NCBI GenBank assembly: GCA_016790395.1
Contig: JAEUPH010000041.1
Location: forward strand, 1-32,155
Length of the DNA: 32,155 bases
Reading direction: 5' to 3'
DNA from: Rubrivivax sp.
GTDB lineage: Bacteria; Pseudomonadota; Gammaproteobacteria; Burkholderiales; Burkholderiaceae_C
Position numbers and translations under genes: made by a program
The notes under the pieces: generated by a model
Told to the model about the DNA's origin: nothing
Seen by the model: the letters and a program-made list of their open reading frames with translations, nothing else
The model's database searches: none
Shown: one piece after another, positions 7,891 to 16,425 of the stretch
Position numbering within the stretch: position 1 is the first letter of the stretch
Layout: every line of letters starts with the position of its first letter

Positions 7891-7988
7891 TGCCTTGGAA
7901 GCCTCCCCCCGGCCGGGTTGGCGCCCCGGGCACTCGGCCGCCGGGACCCCGACTGCCGACCCACCCGCAACAAGATCCTGGAGCCTGG

Positions 7989-8468
7989 ATGTTCGCCCAC
8001 GACGCGCCCCCGCTGATCGACGCTCCGCCCGAGCCGCCCCCCGGGGGCATCGGCCTGCTGGCGGCGGCCGAGCTGCAGGATCACCTCATGGTGGCCGGCA
8101 ACGACATGGACCGCCTGCAGCGACTGCTGTCGGACGCCTGCGACGCCCTGCTCACCCACTTCTACGGCGCCACCGGCGAGCTCAAGCAGTTGCTGCATTC
8201 GGCCGCCGCGCACCCCGAGATCAACGGCAACGAGCTCCACAACGCCATGCAGCACATGGCCGGTGCCATCACGGCGATGCAGTTCCAGGACATGGCCAGC
8301 CAGCTCATCACGCACACCGCGCGGCGGCTGCGCAACTGCGCCGACCGCATCGCCAGCGACGCCATGGGCGACGACGAGGACGGTGCCGCCCTCATCGAGG
8401 ACGCCCCGCTGCGCCCCAACCCCGTCACGCAGGACGAGATGGACGCCGGGTCCATCGAGCTGTTCTGA
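7989..8468 (+). CDS. cheZ: Short CheZ-like CheY-phosphate phosphatase
   Basis: 159-aa soluble, mostly helical protein. Residues 92-112 (GAITAMQFQDMASQLITHTAR) resemble the CheZ catalytic helix, with Asp101 and Gln105 forming the DxxxQ pair that removes phosphate from CheY. The C-terminal tail, VTQDEMDAGSIELF, resembles the short CheZ tail helix that docks on phosphorylated CheY (QDxVDxLLxxLGF in classical CheZ). It is shorter than the roughly 200-215 aa of enteric CheZ. The ATG at 7989 has CTGGAG a few bases upstream; the frame extends further upstream only as Pro/Gly-rich non-coding-like sequence. It is the first gene of the chemotaxis run, 46 bp before cheY. The tail and active-site matches make CheZ the best call, but overall similarity outside those segments is weak by eye. 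Confidence 0.72.
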   Translation: MFAHDAPPLIDAPPEPPPGGIGLLAAAELQDHLMVAGNDMDRLQRLLSDACDALLTHFYGATGELKQLLHSAAAHPEINGNELHNAMQHMAGAITAMQFQDMASQLITHTARRLRNCADRIASDAMGDDEDGAALIEDAPLRPNPVTQDEMDAGSIELF

Positions 8469-8514
8469 ACGCCGCCCCAGCCCGCGCCGAAACACGAAAC
8501 CGAAAGAAGCAACC

Positions 8515-8877
8515 ATGCACTCGATCCTTGCCGTTGACGACAGCGCCTCGATGCGCCAGATGGTGTCCTTCACGCTCAAGAACGCCGGCTTCAACGTCGT
8601 CGAGGCGGTGGACGGCCAGGACGCCTGGGAAAAGGCCACGGGCCGCGAGTTCAACCTCGTGCTGACGGACCAGAACATGCCCCGCATGGACGGCATCAGC
8701 CTGACCAAGAAGCTGCGCGAGAACCCGAAGTTCAAGAGCACGCCGATCCTCATCCTCACCACCGAGAGCAGCGACCAGATGAAGCAGGCCGGTCGCGCCG
8801 CCGGGGCCACGGGCTGGCTGGTGAAGCCCTTCGACCCCGCCAAGCTGGTGGAAGTGATCGGCAAGGTCATCCGCTGA
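8515..8877 (+). CDS. cheY: Chemotaxis response regulator CheY
   Basis: 120-aa single-domain receiver with no output domain. Asp8 and Asp9 bind Mg2+, Asp52 in LVLTDQNMPRMDG is the phospho-acceptor, Thr82/Thr83 in LILTTESS is the switch residue and Lys104 in WLVKPF completes the site. Phosphorylated CheY would bind the flagellar switch protein FliM; CheA phosphorylates it and the upstream CheZ-like protein would dephosphorylate it. The ATG at 8515 is preceded by a GAAAGAAG ribosome binding stretch and gives the canonical MHSILAVDDSASMRQ; the longer frame upstream overlaps the CheZ-like gene in another frame and is not coding. cheA begins 30 bp downstream. Confidence 0.95.
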   Translation: MHSILAVDDSASMRQMVSFTLKNAGFNVVEAVDGQDAWEKATGREFNLVLTDQNMPRMDGISLTKKLRENPKFKSTPILILTTESSDQMKQAGRAAGATGWLVKPFDPAKLVEVIGKVIR

Positions 8878-8907
8878 CCAAGCATCTGGGCTATCAGGAG
8901 ACCCGAC

Positions 8908-11034
8908 ATGGGTGAAATGACCAACGAAGCGGCCAACCTCGCGGCCGGCATCGACCTCAGCCAGTTCTTCCAGGTTTTCTTCGAGGAAGCCGGCGAGAAC
9001 CTGGAGAGCATGGAGCAGAAGCTCCTGAACCTGGACATCGGCAACCCCGACGACGAGGAGCTCAACGCCATCTTCCGCTGCGCGCACTCCGTCAAGGGCG
9101 GCGCGGCGACCTTCGGGTTCGCGGACGTGGCCGAGCTGACGCACCAGATGGAGACGCTGCTGGACAAGCTGCGCCGCCACGAGCTGGCGCCCACGGCCGC
9201 CATGGTGGACGTGCTGCTGAGCTCGGGCGACGCGCTCAAGGCCCAGCTGGCGCGCCACCAGGGCAATGGCGCCGACCCGATCGACACCACCGAACTGCTG
9301 TTCGCGATCCGCGGCCTCGTCGAAGGCGGCGCGCCGCCCCCGGCCGCGCGCCCCGTGGCCGCCAAGGCCCCGCCCCCGCCGCCGCCCGCGCCGGCGGCCA
9401 AGCCGGGCGCCCGGCTGCTGGAGCTGACCGTCGGCCCGCTGGAGCACGTGGAACAGGCCGACCAGCTGGTGGAGCTGTTCAAGGAAATCACCGACCTGGG
9501 CAGCATTGAACCGCTGGACGCCGGCCGCGCCGCCGACGGCATGCGCCGCTTCAAGGTCACCACCACCACGGCGGACAACGACCTCATCGACCTCTTCTCG
9601 TTCCACGTCTCGCGCGAGCAGGTGGCGCTGAAGCCGCTGACCGACGGCTATGGCTTCCATGCCGGCAACCCCGGTGCCCCTGCCGTCGAGCCGGCCAAGC
9701 CCGAGGTCGACCCCGGCTACGGCTTCTTCGACAACGCCCCCGGCGCGCCCAACCCGCATGCCGCGGCCGAGGCCGAAGCCGACAAGCCTGCCGCCGCCGC
9801 GGCGCCGGCGGCCGCGGCCGCACCCAAGGCCGGCACCGCGCCGCGCGTCGAGAAGGCCGCAGCGAGTGCCGAATCGAGCACGCTGCGCGTCAGCGTCGAC
9901 AAGGTGGACCAGCTCATCAACCTGGTGGGCGAGCTGGTCATCACGCAGGCCATGCTGGCGCAGAACAGCAAGGACATCGACACCGCGCTGCACCAGCAGC
10001 TGGCCTCGGGCCTGGCCGACCTGGAGCGCAACACCCGCGACCTGCAGGAAGCGGTGATGTCGATCCGCATGATTCCGATGTCGCTGGTGTTCAACCGTTT
10101 CCCGCGCATGCTGCGCGACCTGGCCGGCAAGCTGGGCAAGAAGATCGAGCTGGTGCAGGTGGGCGAAGCCACCGAACTGGACAAGGGCCTGGTGGAGAAG
10201 ATCACCGACCCGCTGACGCACCTGGTGCGCAACAGCGTGGACCACGGCATCGAGTCGCCCGCCGAGCGGCTGGCCAAGGGCAAGCCCGAGCACGGCACGA
10301 TCACGCTGATCGCCAGCCACCAGGGCGGCAGCATCGTCATCGAGGTGCGCGACGACGGCAAGGGCCTGAACCGCACCAAGCTGCTGAACAAGGCGCGCGA
10401 ACGCGGCCTGGACGCACCGGACTCGATGACCGACCAGGAGGTCTACGCGCTGATCTTCGCGCCGGGCTTCAGCACCGCCGAGGTGGTGACCGACGTCTCC
10501 GGCCGCGGCGTCGGCATGGACGTGGTGAAGAAGAACATCACCGCGCTGGGCGGCACGGTGGAGATCGACTCCGCCGAGGGCTACGGCATGACGGTGCGCG
10601 TGCGCCTGCCGCTGACGCTGGCCATCATGGACGGCATGAGCGTGGGCGTGGGCGAGGAGTGCTACATCCTGCCGCTGTCCAGCGTGGTGGAGTCCTTCCA
10701 GGTGCAGCCGGGCATGGTGAAGACCATCGGTGGCACGGGCCGCGTGGTGGAAGTGCGCGACGAATACATGCCGGTGGTGGACCTGGAGAAGGTCTTCGAG
10801 GTGCCGCGCTTCGACTTCGAGCACGTCTCCAACATCATGGTGGTGGTGGAGGCCGAAGGCGGCCGCGTCGCGCTGCTGGTGGACGAACTGCTCGGCCAGC
10901 AGCAGGTGGTGGTGAAGAACCTGGAGAGCAACTACCGCAAGGTGGACGACGTCTCGGGCGCCACCATCATGGGCGACGGCCGTGTGGCCCTGATCCTCGA
11001 CATCGGCTCGCTGGTGCGACGTTCGCGCCACTGA
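8908..11034 (+). CDS. cheA: Chemotaxis histidine kinase CheA
   Basis: 708-aa core kinase of the chemotaxis array. The Hpt domain (about residues 10-125) carries phospho-His60 in [14 protein letters not shown]. An Ala/Pro-rich linker follows, then a compact segment (about 168-240, [14 protein letters not shown] to [10 protein letters not shown]) that may be the CheY-binding P2 domain, then a second Ala/Pro linker. The dimerisation domain starts near residue 327 ([18 protein letters not shown]), and the ATPase domain has the N box [11 protein letters not shown] near 437, DDGKGLN near 480 and [10 protein letters not shown] near 530. The C-terminal CheW-like domain (from about 560) couples to receptors. 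CAGGAGA lies just upstream of the ATG at 8908. Downstream are three receptors and CheW, the other parts of the array. Confidence 0.97.
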   Translation: MGEMTNEAANLAAGIDLSQFFQVFFEEAGENLESMEQKLLNLDIGNPDDEELNAIFRCAHSVKGGAATFGFADVAELTHQMETLLDKLRRHELAPTAAMVDVLLSSGDALKAQLARHQGNGADPIDTTELLFAIRGLVEGGAPPPAARPVAAKAPPPPPPAPAAKPGARLLELTVGPLEHVEQADQLVELFKEITDLGSIEPLDAGRAADGMRRFKVTTTTADNDLIDLFSFHVSREQVALKPLTDGYGFHAGNPGAPAVEPAKPEVDPGYGFFDNAPGAPNPHAAAEAEADKPAAAAAPAAAAAPKAGTAPRVEKAAASAESSTLRVSVDKVDQLINLVGELVITQAMLAQNSKDIDTALHQQLASGLADLERNTRDLQEAVMSIRMIPMSLVFNRFPRMLRDLAGKLGKKIELVQVGEATELDKGLVEKITDPLTHLVRNSVDHGIESPAERLAKGKPEHGTITLIASHQGGSIVIEVRDDGKGLNRTKLLNKARERGLDAPDSMTDQEVYALIFAPGFSTAEVVTDVSGRGVGMDVVKKNITALGGTVEIDSAEGYGMTVRVRLPLTLAIMDGMSVGVGEECYILPLSSVVESFQVQPGMVKTIGGTGRVVEVRDEYMPVVDLEKVFEVPRFDFEHVSNIMVVVEAEGGRVALLVDELLGQQQVVVKNLESNYRKVDDVSGATIMGDGRVALILDIGSLVRRSRH

Positions 11035-11059
11035 TGTCCAGCCAACCGGGAGCCCCGAC

Positions 11060-12634
11060 ATGCTGAGCACCGCCGTGGCCCTGATGCGCCGCTTCACCAT
11101 CCGCCTGCGCATGCTGGGCGCCATCGGCGTGCTGCTGGCCATGTTCGGCCTGATCGGCGCCGTCGGTGTGGCCTGCGGCCTGCAGATCCAGGCGCTGAAC
11201 GAATCGGTCATGGTGCACTCGGTGCACGAGACCCAGGCCGTGGCCGCGGTCCGCCAGCACCTCGCCCGCGTGCGCCTGCTCGAGAAGCAGATGGTCATCG
11301 ACTACGAGAACGGCGCCGAGGTCGGCAAGCTGCGCGAGAGCTGGAAGGCGGCACTCGGCCAGGTCCGCCAGGCCTTCGAGTCCCTGCTCGAGGGCGAGGA
11401 CGACGAGGACAACGCGCCCGCCCGCGAGGCGCTGGCGCGGCTGAAGGCCTACGAGGAACGCTCCGCGCCGGTGCTGAAGAACATCCAGGACGGCGGCTAC
11501 GACAACGCCAAGGTGGCCGACAGGATGCTGGCGCGCGCCAAGGACGAGGTGGCGGTGGCCGAGCAGCGCGTCGAGCAGATCGCCGACATCGTGCAGGCCG
11601 AGCTGGTGCGCACGCGGGCCGACTTCGAGTCGACCATGCGCACGGCGCTGGTCGTCTTCCTGGCCACGCTGCTGGCCGTGGTGCTGTTCGTGGCACCGTC
11701 GACGCTGCTGAACTCCTACTCGATCACGCGCCCCATCAGCTATGCCGTGAAGGTGGCCGAGTCGATCGCCGCCGGCGACCTGACACGCCCCATCCGGCAC
11801 GAAGGCCAGGACGAGGCCAGCGAGCTGCTGGCTGCGCTGGAGCACATGCAGGCGAGCCTGCGCAACGTGGTCAGCCAGGTGCAGGCCTCGTCGGTGAGCA
11901 TCCAGCACAGCAGCGCCGAAGTGGCCAGCGGCAACGGCGACCTCAGCCAGCGCACCGAGCAGGCGGCCGGCTCGCTGCAGCAGACGGCCAGCTCGATGGA
12001 GCAGTTCACCGCCACCGTGCGCCAGAGCGCCGAGGCGGCCGGCCAGGCCAAGACCCTGGCGGCCTCGGCCGCCGGCGTGGCACAGCGCGGCGGCGAGGTC
12101 GTCTCGCAGGTGGTCTCGACGATGGACGAGATCAACAGCAGTTCCCGCCGCATCGCCGACATCATCGGCACCATCGACGGCATCGCCTTCCAGACCAACA
12201 TCCTGGCGCTCAACGCCGCCGTGGAAGCCGCGCGCGCCGGCGAGCAGGGCCGGGGCTTCGCCGTCGTGGCCAGCGAGGTGCGCAGCCTGGCGCAGCGCAG
12301 CGCCGCCGCCGCGCGCGAGATCAAGAGCCTGATCGGGGCCAGCGTCGAGCGCGTGGAGGTCGGTTCGCAGCTGGTGGCCAGCGCCGGCAGCACGATGAAC
12401 GACATCGTCGCCAGCGTGCAGCGCGTGGCCGACATCGTGGGCGAGATCAGCACCGCCGCCGCCGACCAGAGCCAGGGCATCGGCCAGGTCAACGGCGCCG
12501 TCAGCGACCTCGACCGCATGACCCAGCAGAACGCCGCGCTCGTCGAGCAGAGCGCCGCCGCCGCCGAATCGCTCCGCGAGCAGGCGGCGACGCTGAGCTC
12601 GCTGGTGGCCACCTTCCGGCTGCGCGCCGGCTGA
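11060..12634 (+). CDS. Methyl-accepting chemotaxis protein (first of three)
   Basis: 524-aa receptor. The first membrane helix spans about residues 18-40, followed by a periplasmic helical domain of roughly 155 residues (four-helix-bundle style, ligand unknown), a second membrane helix (about 196-215), a HAMP domain with [22 protein letters not shown], and a long coiled-coil signalling domain. The hairpin tip, [20 protein letters not shown], lies at about residues 375-395 and contacts CheA and CheW. The protein ends [10 protein letters not shown] and has no C-terminal WxxF pentapeptide, unlike the next two receptors. CGGGAG precedes the ATG at 11060. It follows cheA by 25 bp and is probably co-transcribed with it. 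Confidence 0.95.
   Translation: MLSTAVALMRRFTIRLRMLGAIGVLLAMFGLIGAVGVACGLQIQALNESVMVHSVHETQAVAAVRQHLARVRLLEKQMVIDYENGAEVGKLRESWKAALGQVRQAFESLLEGEDDEDNAPAREALARLKAYEERSAPVLKNIQDGGYDNAKVADRMLARAKDEVAVAEQRVEQIADIVQAELVRTRADFESTMRTALVVFLATLLAVVLFVAPSTLLNSYSITRPISYAVKVAESIAAGDLTRPIRHEGQDEASELLAALEHMQASLRNVVSQVQASSVSIQHSSAEVASGNGDLSQRTEQAAGSLQQTASSMEQFTATVRQSAEAAGQAKTLAASAAGVAQRGGEVVSQVVSTMDEINSSSRRIADIIGTIDGIAFQTNILALNAAVEAARAGEQGRGFAVVASEVRSLAQRSAAAAREIKSLIGASVERVEVGSQLVASAGSTMNDIVASVQRVADIVGEISTAAADQSQGIGQVNGAVSDLDRMTQQNAALVEQSAAAAESLREQAATLSSLVATFRLRAG
12152..12219 (+). repeat. 68-bp identical receptor-tip block, copy 1
   Basis: These 68 bases, starting ATCGCCGACATCATCGGCAC, recur without a mismatch at 13819-13886 and 15080-15147 in the two neighbouring receptor genes. 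They encode the end of the N-side signalling helix and the hairpin tip ([20 protein letters not shown]). Protein conservation alone would tolerate third-position differences, so perfect identity suggests recent duplication or gene conversion. Confidence 0.85.
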
Positions 12635-12750
12635 CCGACATCCGGCCGCCGTCGGCGTCCAGCCCCAGACCCCCGATCCCAGCCCAGGAAGTACCCCTTT
12701 GACCACCACCGAGCACGCGGCCTGACGCGCCGGCATCCAACGTCCGAAGC

Positions 12751-14433
12751 ATGAAACTCAACCACCTCTCCATCGGCCGGCGCCTGGCACTCGGCTTCGG
12801 CCTCGTCGGCCTGCTCACGGGATTCGTCGTGAGCATCCTCGTGATGAAGGTGGACGGCCTCAAGCAGGCCAATGCCTACCTGCTGTCACTGCAACACCGC
12901 GTGGCCCTGGCCACGGAGTGGCGTGGCAACGTCGAGCTCAACGTCAGCCGTGCGCTGGCGATCCTGAAGTCCGGCGCGAATGCCGAGGTCGATGCCTACT
13001 TCGCACCGCAGATGAAGGCCACCAGCGAACGGATCACGGCGGTGCAGAAGCAGCTCACCGAGATGGTGGACAGCGACAAGGGCCGTGCCGTGCTGAAGAC
13101 GATCGGCGAGCGGCGCGACGTCTACGTGAAGGCGCGTGCCGACGTGCTGGCGGCACTGAAGGCCGGCCAGGCCGACGCCGCGCGCACACAGCTGGTCGAG
13201 AAGATGGAGCCTGCGGTGGCGGCCTACCTGGGGGCCGTCGGCGAGATGGCGGCGTACCAGCAGCAGCGCGTCGAGGACGCCACGGCCGGCATCACCGAAG
13301 AGGCGCGGCGCGCCGAGGTGTGGGGCGCCTCGCTGCTGGCCTCGGCGTTGGTCATCGCCACGGTGTTCGCCGTCGCGATCACGCGCTCGATCACGCGCCC
13401 GCTGCGCCAGACCGTGGCCGTGGCCGAACGCGTGGCCGGCGGCGACCTCACCCAGGCCATCCATGCCGAAGGCCGCGACGAGGCGGCAGAAATGCTGACC
13501 GCACTGCAGCACATGCAGGCCGCGCTGCGGGAGATGGTCAGTCAGGTCGCCACCGGCAGCGACAGCATCGGCACCGCCAGCGCCCAGATCGCCACCGGCA
13601 ACCAGGACCTCTCGGCACGCACCGAGCAGACCTCCTCGAACCTGCAGCTGGCGGCCAGTTCGCTGGAGCAGCTCACCGGCACCGTATCGCAGACCGCCGA
13701 CAGTGCGCGCACCGCCAACCAGCTGGCCGCCTCGGCCAGCGACGCCGCGGCCCACGGCGGCGAAGTGGTGGCGCAGGTGGTGGCGACGATGGAAGAGATC
13801 AACACCGCCAGCCGCCGCATCGCCGACATCATCGGCACCATCGACGGCATCGCCTTCCAGACCAACATCCTGGCGCTCAACGCCGCGGTGGAGGCGGCAC
13901 GTGCGGGTGAACAAGGCCGCGGCTTCGCCGTGGTGGCCAGCGAGGTGCGCAGCCTGGCGCAGCGCAGCGCCGCCGCCGCACGCGAGATCAAGGGCCTGAT
14001 CCAGGCCAGCGTCGAGAAAGTCGACGCCGGAGCGAAGCAGGTGCACGACGCCGGCACAGCCATGGACGACATCGTCGGCGGCGTGCGCCGCGTGACGGAC
14101 GTCATCGGCGAGATCAGCGCCGCCACCACCGAGCAGAGTGCCGGCCTGCGGCAGGTCAACGAAGCCGTCGCCGGGCTGGACCAGATGACGCAGCAGAACG
14201 CCGCGCTGGTGGAAGAGAGCGCCGCCGCGGCCGAGAGCCTGCGCGAGCAGGCAGCGCGCCTGGCCAGCGCCGTGTCGCGCTTCCGTGTCGGCGCCGAAGC
14301 TGCGCCGCTGGCTCGCGCCGCCGTGCAGCAGGCGCGCAGCCGCGCCCCGGCGCCGCCCACCCCACCCTCGCCCCCGGCACCGCCGGCGCCACGGCCCGTG
14401 GCTGCCGGTGCCGACGACTGGGCGAGTTTCTGA
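12751..14433 (+). CDS. Methyl-accepting chemotaxis protein (second of three), with C-terminal tether
   Basis: 560-aa receptor. The start [20 protein letters not shown] leads into membrane helix one (about residues 10-32). A periplasmic four-helix-bundle-type sensor domain (about 33-188; ligand unknown) follows, then membrane helix two (about 190-212), HAMP ([21 protein letters not shown]) and the signalling coiled coil with the conserved tip at about 367-387. A Pro/Ala linker ends in DDWASF, which resembles the WxxF pentapeptide (NWETF in enteric receptors) that tethers the methylation enzymes CheR and CheB. It lies 116 bp after the first receptor; the ribosome binding site (CGAAG) is weak. 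CheR and CheB are not in this window. Confidence 0.95.
   Translation: MKLNHLSIGRRLALGFGLVGLLTGFVVSILVMKVDGLKQANAYLLSLQHRVALATEWRGNVELNVSRALAILKSGANAEVDAYFAPQMKATSERITAVQKQLTEMVDSDKGRAVLKTIGERRDVYVKARADVLAALKAGQADAARTQLVEKMEPAVAAYLGAVGEMAAYQQQRVEDATAGITEEARRAEVWGASLLASALVIATVFAVAITRSITRPLRQTVAVAERVAGGDLTQAIHAEGRDEAAEMLTALQHMQAALREMVSQVATGSDSIGTASAQIATGNQDLSARTEQTSSNLQLAASSLEQLTGTVSQTADSARTANQLAASASDAAAHGGEVVAQVVATMEEINTASRRIADIIGTIDGIAFQTNILALNAAVEAARAGEQGRGFAVVASEVRSLAQRSAAAAREIKGLIQASVEKVDAGAKQVHDAGTAMDDIVGGVRRVTDVIGEISAATTEQSAGLRQVNEAVAGLDQMTQQNAALVEESAAAAESLREQAARLASAVSRFRVGAEAAPLARAAVQQARSRAPAPPTPPSPPAPPAPRPVAAGADDWASF
13819..13886 (+). repeat. 68-bp identical receptor-tip block, copy 2
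   Basis: Second perfect copy of the 68-base tip block, inside the second receptor gene. The sequence just 3' of the block differs between copies at synonymous positions (for example GTGGAGGCGGCACGT here against GTGGAAGCCGCGCGC in copies 1 and 3), so the exact identity stops sharply at the block edge. Confidence 0.85.
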
Positions 14434-14470
14434 GTTCACCCGCACCCGCATCACTCCAGGAAGCGAAGCC

Positions 14471-15793
14471 ATGCTCCAGCACCTCACGACCCGCCAGCGT
14501 CTGCTTCTGGCCATCGGGCTCATCGCCACCGGACAGGCCACCGCCGTCGCCGGCCCGGCCCTCGGCCTCGGCGCCGTGGCGGCCGCCGGGCTGGGTCTCA
14601 CCTGCGCCGGGCTGGCGGTGGTGACGTTGCTGGTCAACGCCTCGATGGTGCAGGCCTTCATCGTCAACTTCACGCAGCACGTGCAGCGGCTGTCGAAGGG
14701 CGATCTGACGCAGGACATCCACGGCCACGGCGGCAGCCGCGACATCGCCGCGATGATGGACGCGCTGCAGGCGCTGCAGGTGTCGCTGCGTCACACGCTG
14801 GGCTCCATCCGCAGCGGCGCCGACGGCGTGACGCTGGCCGCCCAGGAGATCGCCCAGGGCAACACCGACCTGTCGGTGCGCACCGAGCAGACGGCGTCGA
14901 ACCTGCAGCACGCGGCCAGCTCGATGTCGCGGCTGACGCAGACGGTCAACCAGACGGCCGACTCGGCCCGCACCGCCAACCAACTGGCCAGTTCCGCCAG
15001 CGAGGTGGCCGCGCGCGGCGGCAGCGTCGTCTCGCAGGTGGTCTCCACGATGGAGGAGATCAACCACAGCAGCAAGAAGATCGCCGACATCATCGGCACC
15101 ATCGACGGCATCGCCTTCCAGACCAACATCCTGGCGCTCAACGCCGCGGTGGAAGCCGCGCGCGCCGGCGAGCAGGGCCGCGGATTCGCCGTGGTGGCCG
15201 GCGAGGTGCGCAGCCTGGCGCAGCGCAGCGCCGAGGCCGCGCGCGAGATCAAGAGCCTGATCGGCAGCAGCGTGGAGAAGGTGGAAAGCGGCTCGCGCCT
15301 GGTGCAGGACGCCGGCAACACCATGGGCGAAATCGTCGCCAGCGTGCAGCGCGTGTCGGACATCATCGGCGAGATCAGCGCCGCCGCCGCCGAGCAGAGC
15401 AGCGGCATCGGCCAGGTCAACACCGCGGTGACACAGCTCGACGCGATGACACAGCAGAACGCCGCGCTGGTGGAGCAGAGCGCCGCCGCCGCGGAGTCGC
15501 TGAAGGACCAGTCGCGCCAACTCGCCGGCGTGCTGTCGGCGTTCAGCATCGGCGGCCAGGCCACAGCGCCGAAGGCCGTGGCCCAGAAGCTGATCGGCCA
15601 GGTCTCGGTCGCGGCCAAGGCCGCGCCACCGGCCACCGCCGCCACCAGGCCGGCCCCCAGGCCGGTGAAGGCCGACCCGACGCCGAAGGCCGAGCCGCCG
15701 GCCGCCAGGGCCACCCCGCCCGCGACGCCCAAGGCGCCCGCCGCCCCGGTGGCGACCACCACCGCGCCGGACGACGACTGGGAAACTTTCTGA
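14471..15793 (+). CDS. Methyl-accepting chemotaxis protein (third of three), no periplasmic sensor domain
   Basis: 440-aa receptor. Two hydrophobic segments lie close together (about residues 10-30 and 35-60) with only a few residues between them, so there is no room for a periplasmic ligand domain; input must come from the membrane, the cytoplasm or partner receptors. A HAMP-like stretch ([13 protein letters not shown]) and the full signalling domain follow, with the tip at about residues 213-232. A long Ala/Pro/Lys linker ends in DDDWETF, a good match to the CheR/CheB tether pentapeptide. The ATG at 14471 has AGGAAG upstream; the frame is open from 14285 but that part overlaps the second receptor in another frame. 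It lies 37 bp after the second receptor. Confidence 0.93.
   Translation: MLQHLTTRQRLLLAIGLIATGQATAVAGPALGLGAVAAAGLGLTCAGLAVVTLLVNASMVQAFIVNFTQHVQRLSKGDLTQDIHGHGGSRDIAAMMDALQALQVSLRHTLGSIRSGADGVTLAAQEIAQGNTDLSVRTEQTASNLQHAASSMSRLTQTVNQTADSARTANQLASSASEVAARGGSVVSQVVSTMEEINHSSKKIADIIGTIDGIAFQTNILALNAAVEAARAGEQGRGFAVVAGEVRSLAQRSAEAAREIKSLIGSSVEKVESGSRLVQDAGNTMGEIVASVQRVSDIIGEISAAAAEQSSGIGQVNTAVTQLDAMTQQNAALVEQSAAAAESLKDQSRQLAGVLSAFSIGGQATAPKAVAQKLIGQVSVAAKAAPPATAATRPAPRPVKADPTPKAEPPAARATPPATPKAPAAPVATTTAPDDDWETF
15080..15147 (+). repeat. 68-bp identical receptor-tip block, copy 3
   Basis: Third perfect copy of the 68-base tip block, inside the third receptor gene. Copies 1 and 3 stay nearly identical for a longer stretch downstream (through the GEQGRG and SLAQRSA codons) than either does with copy 2, which suggests that genes one and three exchanged sequence more recently. 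Confidence 0.85.
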
Positions 15794-15861
15794 TCCCGCC
15801 TCAAGACGGCGCCCGCGCCGGCCGATAAACCAGAGAAGCACCAACGCCCCAAGGAACCGAC

Positions 15862-16422
15862 ATGGAAATGATCGCCGAAGCCTCTCACGTAGCGCGTCAC
15901 GAAGCCGCACGTGTTGCCGCGGCCGGCGCTGCCGGCGTGGCCGCCAGCCGCACCTCGCAAGGGGGCGAATTCCTGACCTTCCGCCTGGGCGCGGAGGAGT
16001 ACGGCATCGACATCCTGCGCGTGCAGGAGATCCGCTCCTACGAGCAGCCGACCCGCATCGCCAACGCGCCGCAGTTCATCAAGGGCGTGGTCAACCTGCG
16101 CGGCGTCATCGTGCCCATCATCGACCTGCGCCTGAAGCTGGGCTGCGACACCGCCGACTACAACACCTTCACGGTGGTCGTCGTGCTGAACGTGAAGGGC
16201 CGTGTTGTCGGGGCCGTGGTCGACTCCGTCTCCGACGTGCTGGAGCTGAAGAAGGAAGAGATCAAGCCCTCGCCCGAGATGAACTCCAGCGTCGACGCCT
16301 CGTTCATCACCGGCATCGGCACCGTGAAGACGGGCCAGGGCGAGAACGAGAGCGAGCGCATGCTGATCCTGATGGACATCGAAGGCCTGATGTCCAGCGC
16401 CGACATGGGCCTGATCACCTGA
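15862..16422 (+). CDS. cheW: Chemotaxis coupling protein CheW
   Basis: 186-aa adaptor that joins receptors to CheA. The CheW fold runs from about residue 35 ([20 protein letters not shown]) through [20 protein letters not shown] and [20 protein letters not shown] to [14 protein letters not shown]. An Ala-rich N-terminal extension of about 33 residues precedes it. CAAGGAAC lies just upstream of the ATG at 15862. It is the last gene of the chemotaxis run, and its stop lies 3 bp from the convergent stop of the permease gene, leaving no room for a separate terminator. Confidence 0.96.
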   Translation: MEMIAEASHVARHEAARVAAAGAAGVAASRTSQGGEFLTFRLGAEEYGIDILRVQEIRSYEQPTRIANAPQFIKGVVNLRGVIVPIIDLRLKLGCDTADYNTFTVVVVLNVKGRVVGAVVDSVSDVLELKKEEIKPSPEMNSSVDASFITGIGTVKTGQGENESERMLILMDIEGLMSSADMGLIT

Positions 16423-16425
16423 TCG

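Noticed and set aside
8425-11298. 957-residue open frame on the minus strand across cheA
   Set aside because: It lies exactly opposite a complete cheA, is dominated by His, Arg, Gln, Val and Leu without family motifs, and is the kind of shadow frame produced by strong third-position G/C bias.
12886-14745. 619-residue minus-strand open frame across the second receptor gene, and similar ones across the first and third
   Set aside because: The repeated His/Asp/Val patterns mirror the repeated receptor sequence on the other strand; there is no independent start signal.
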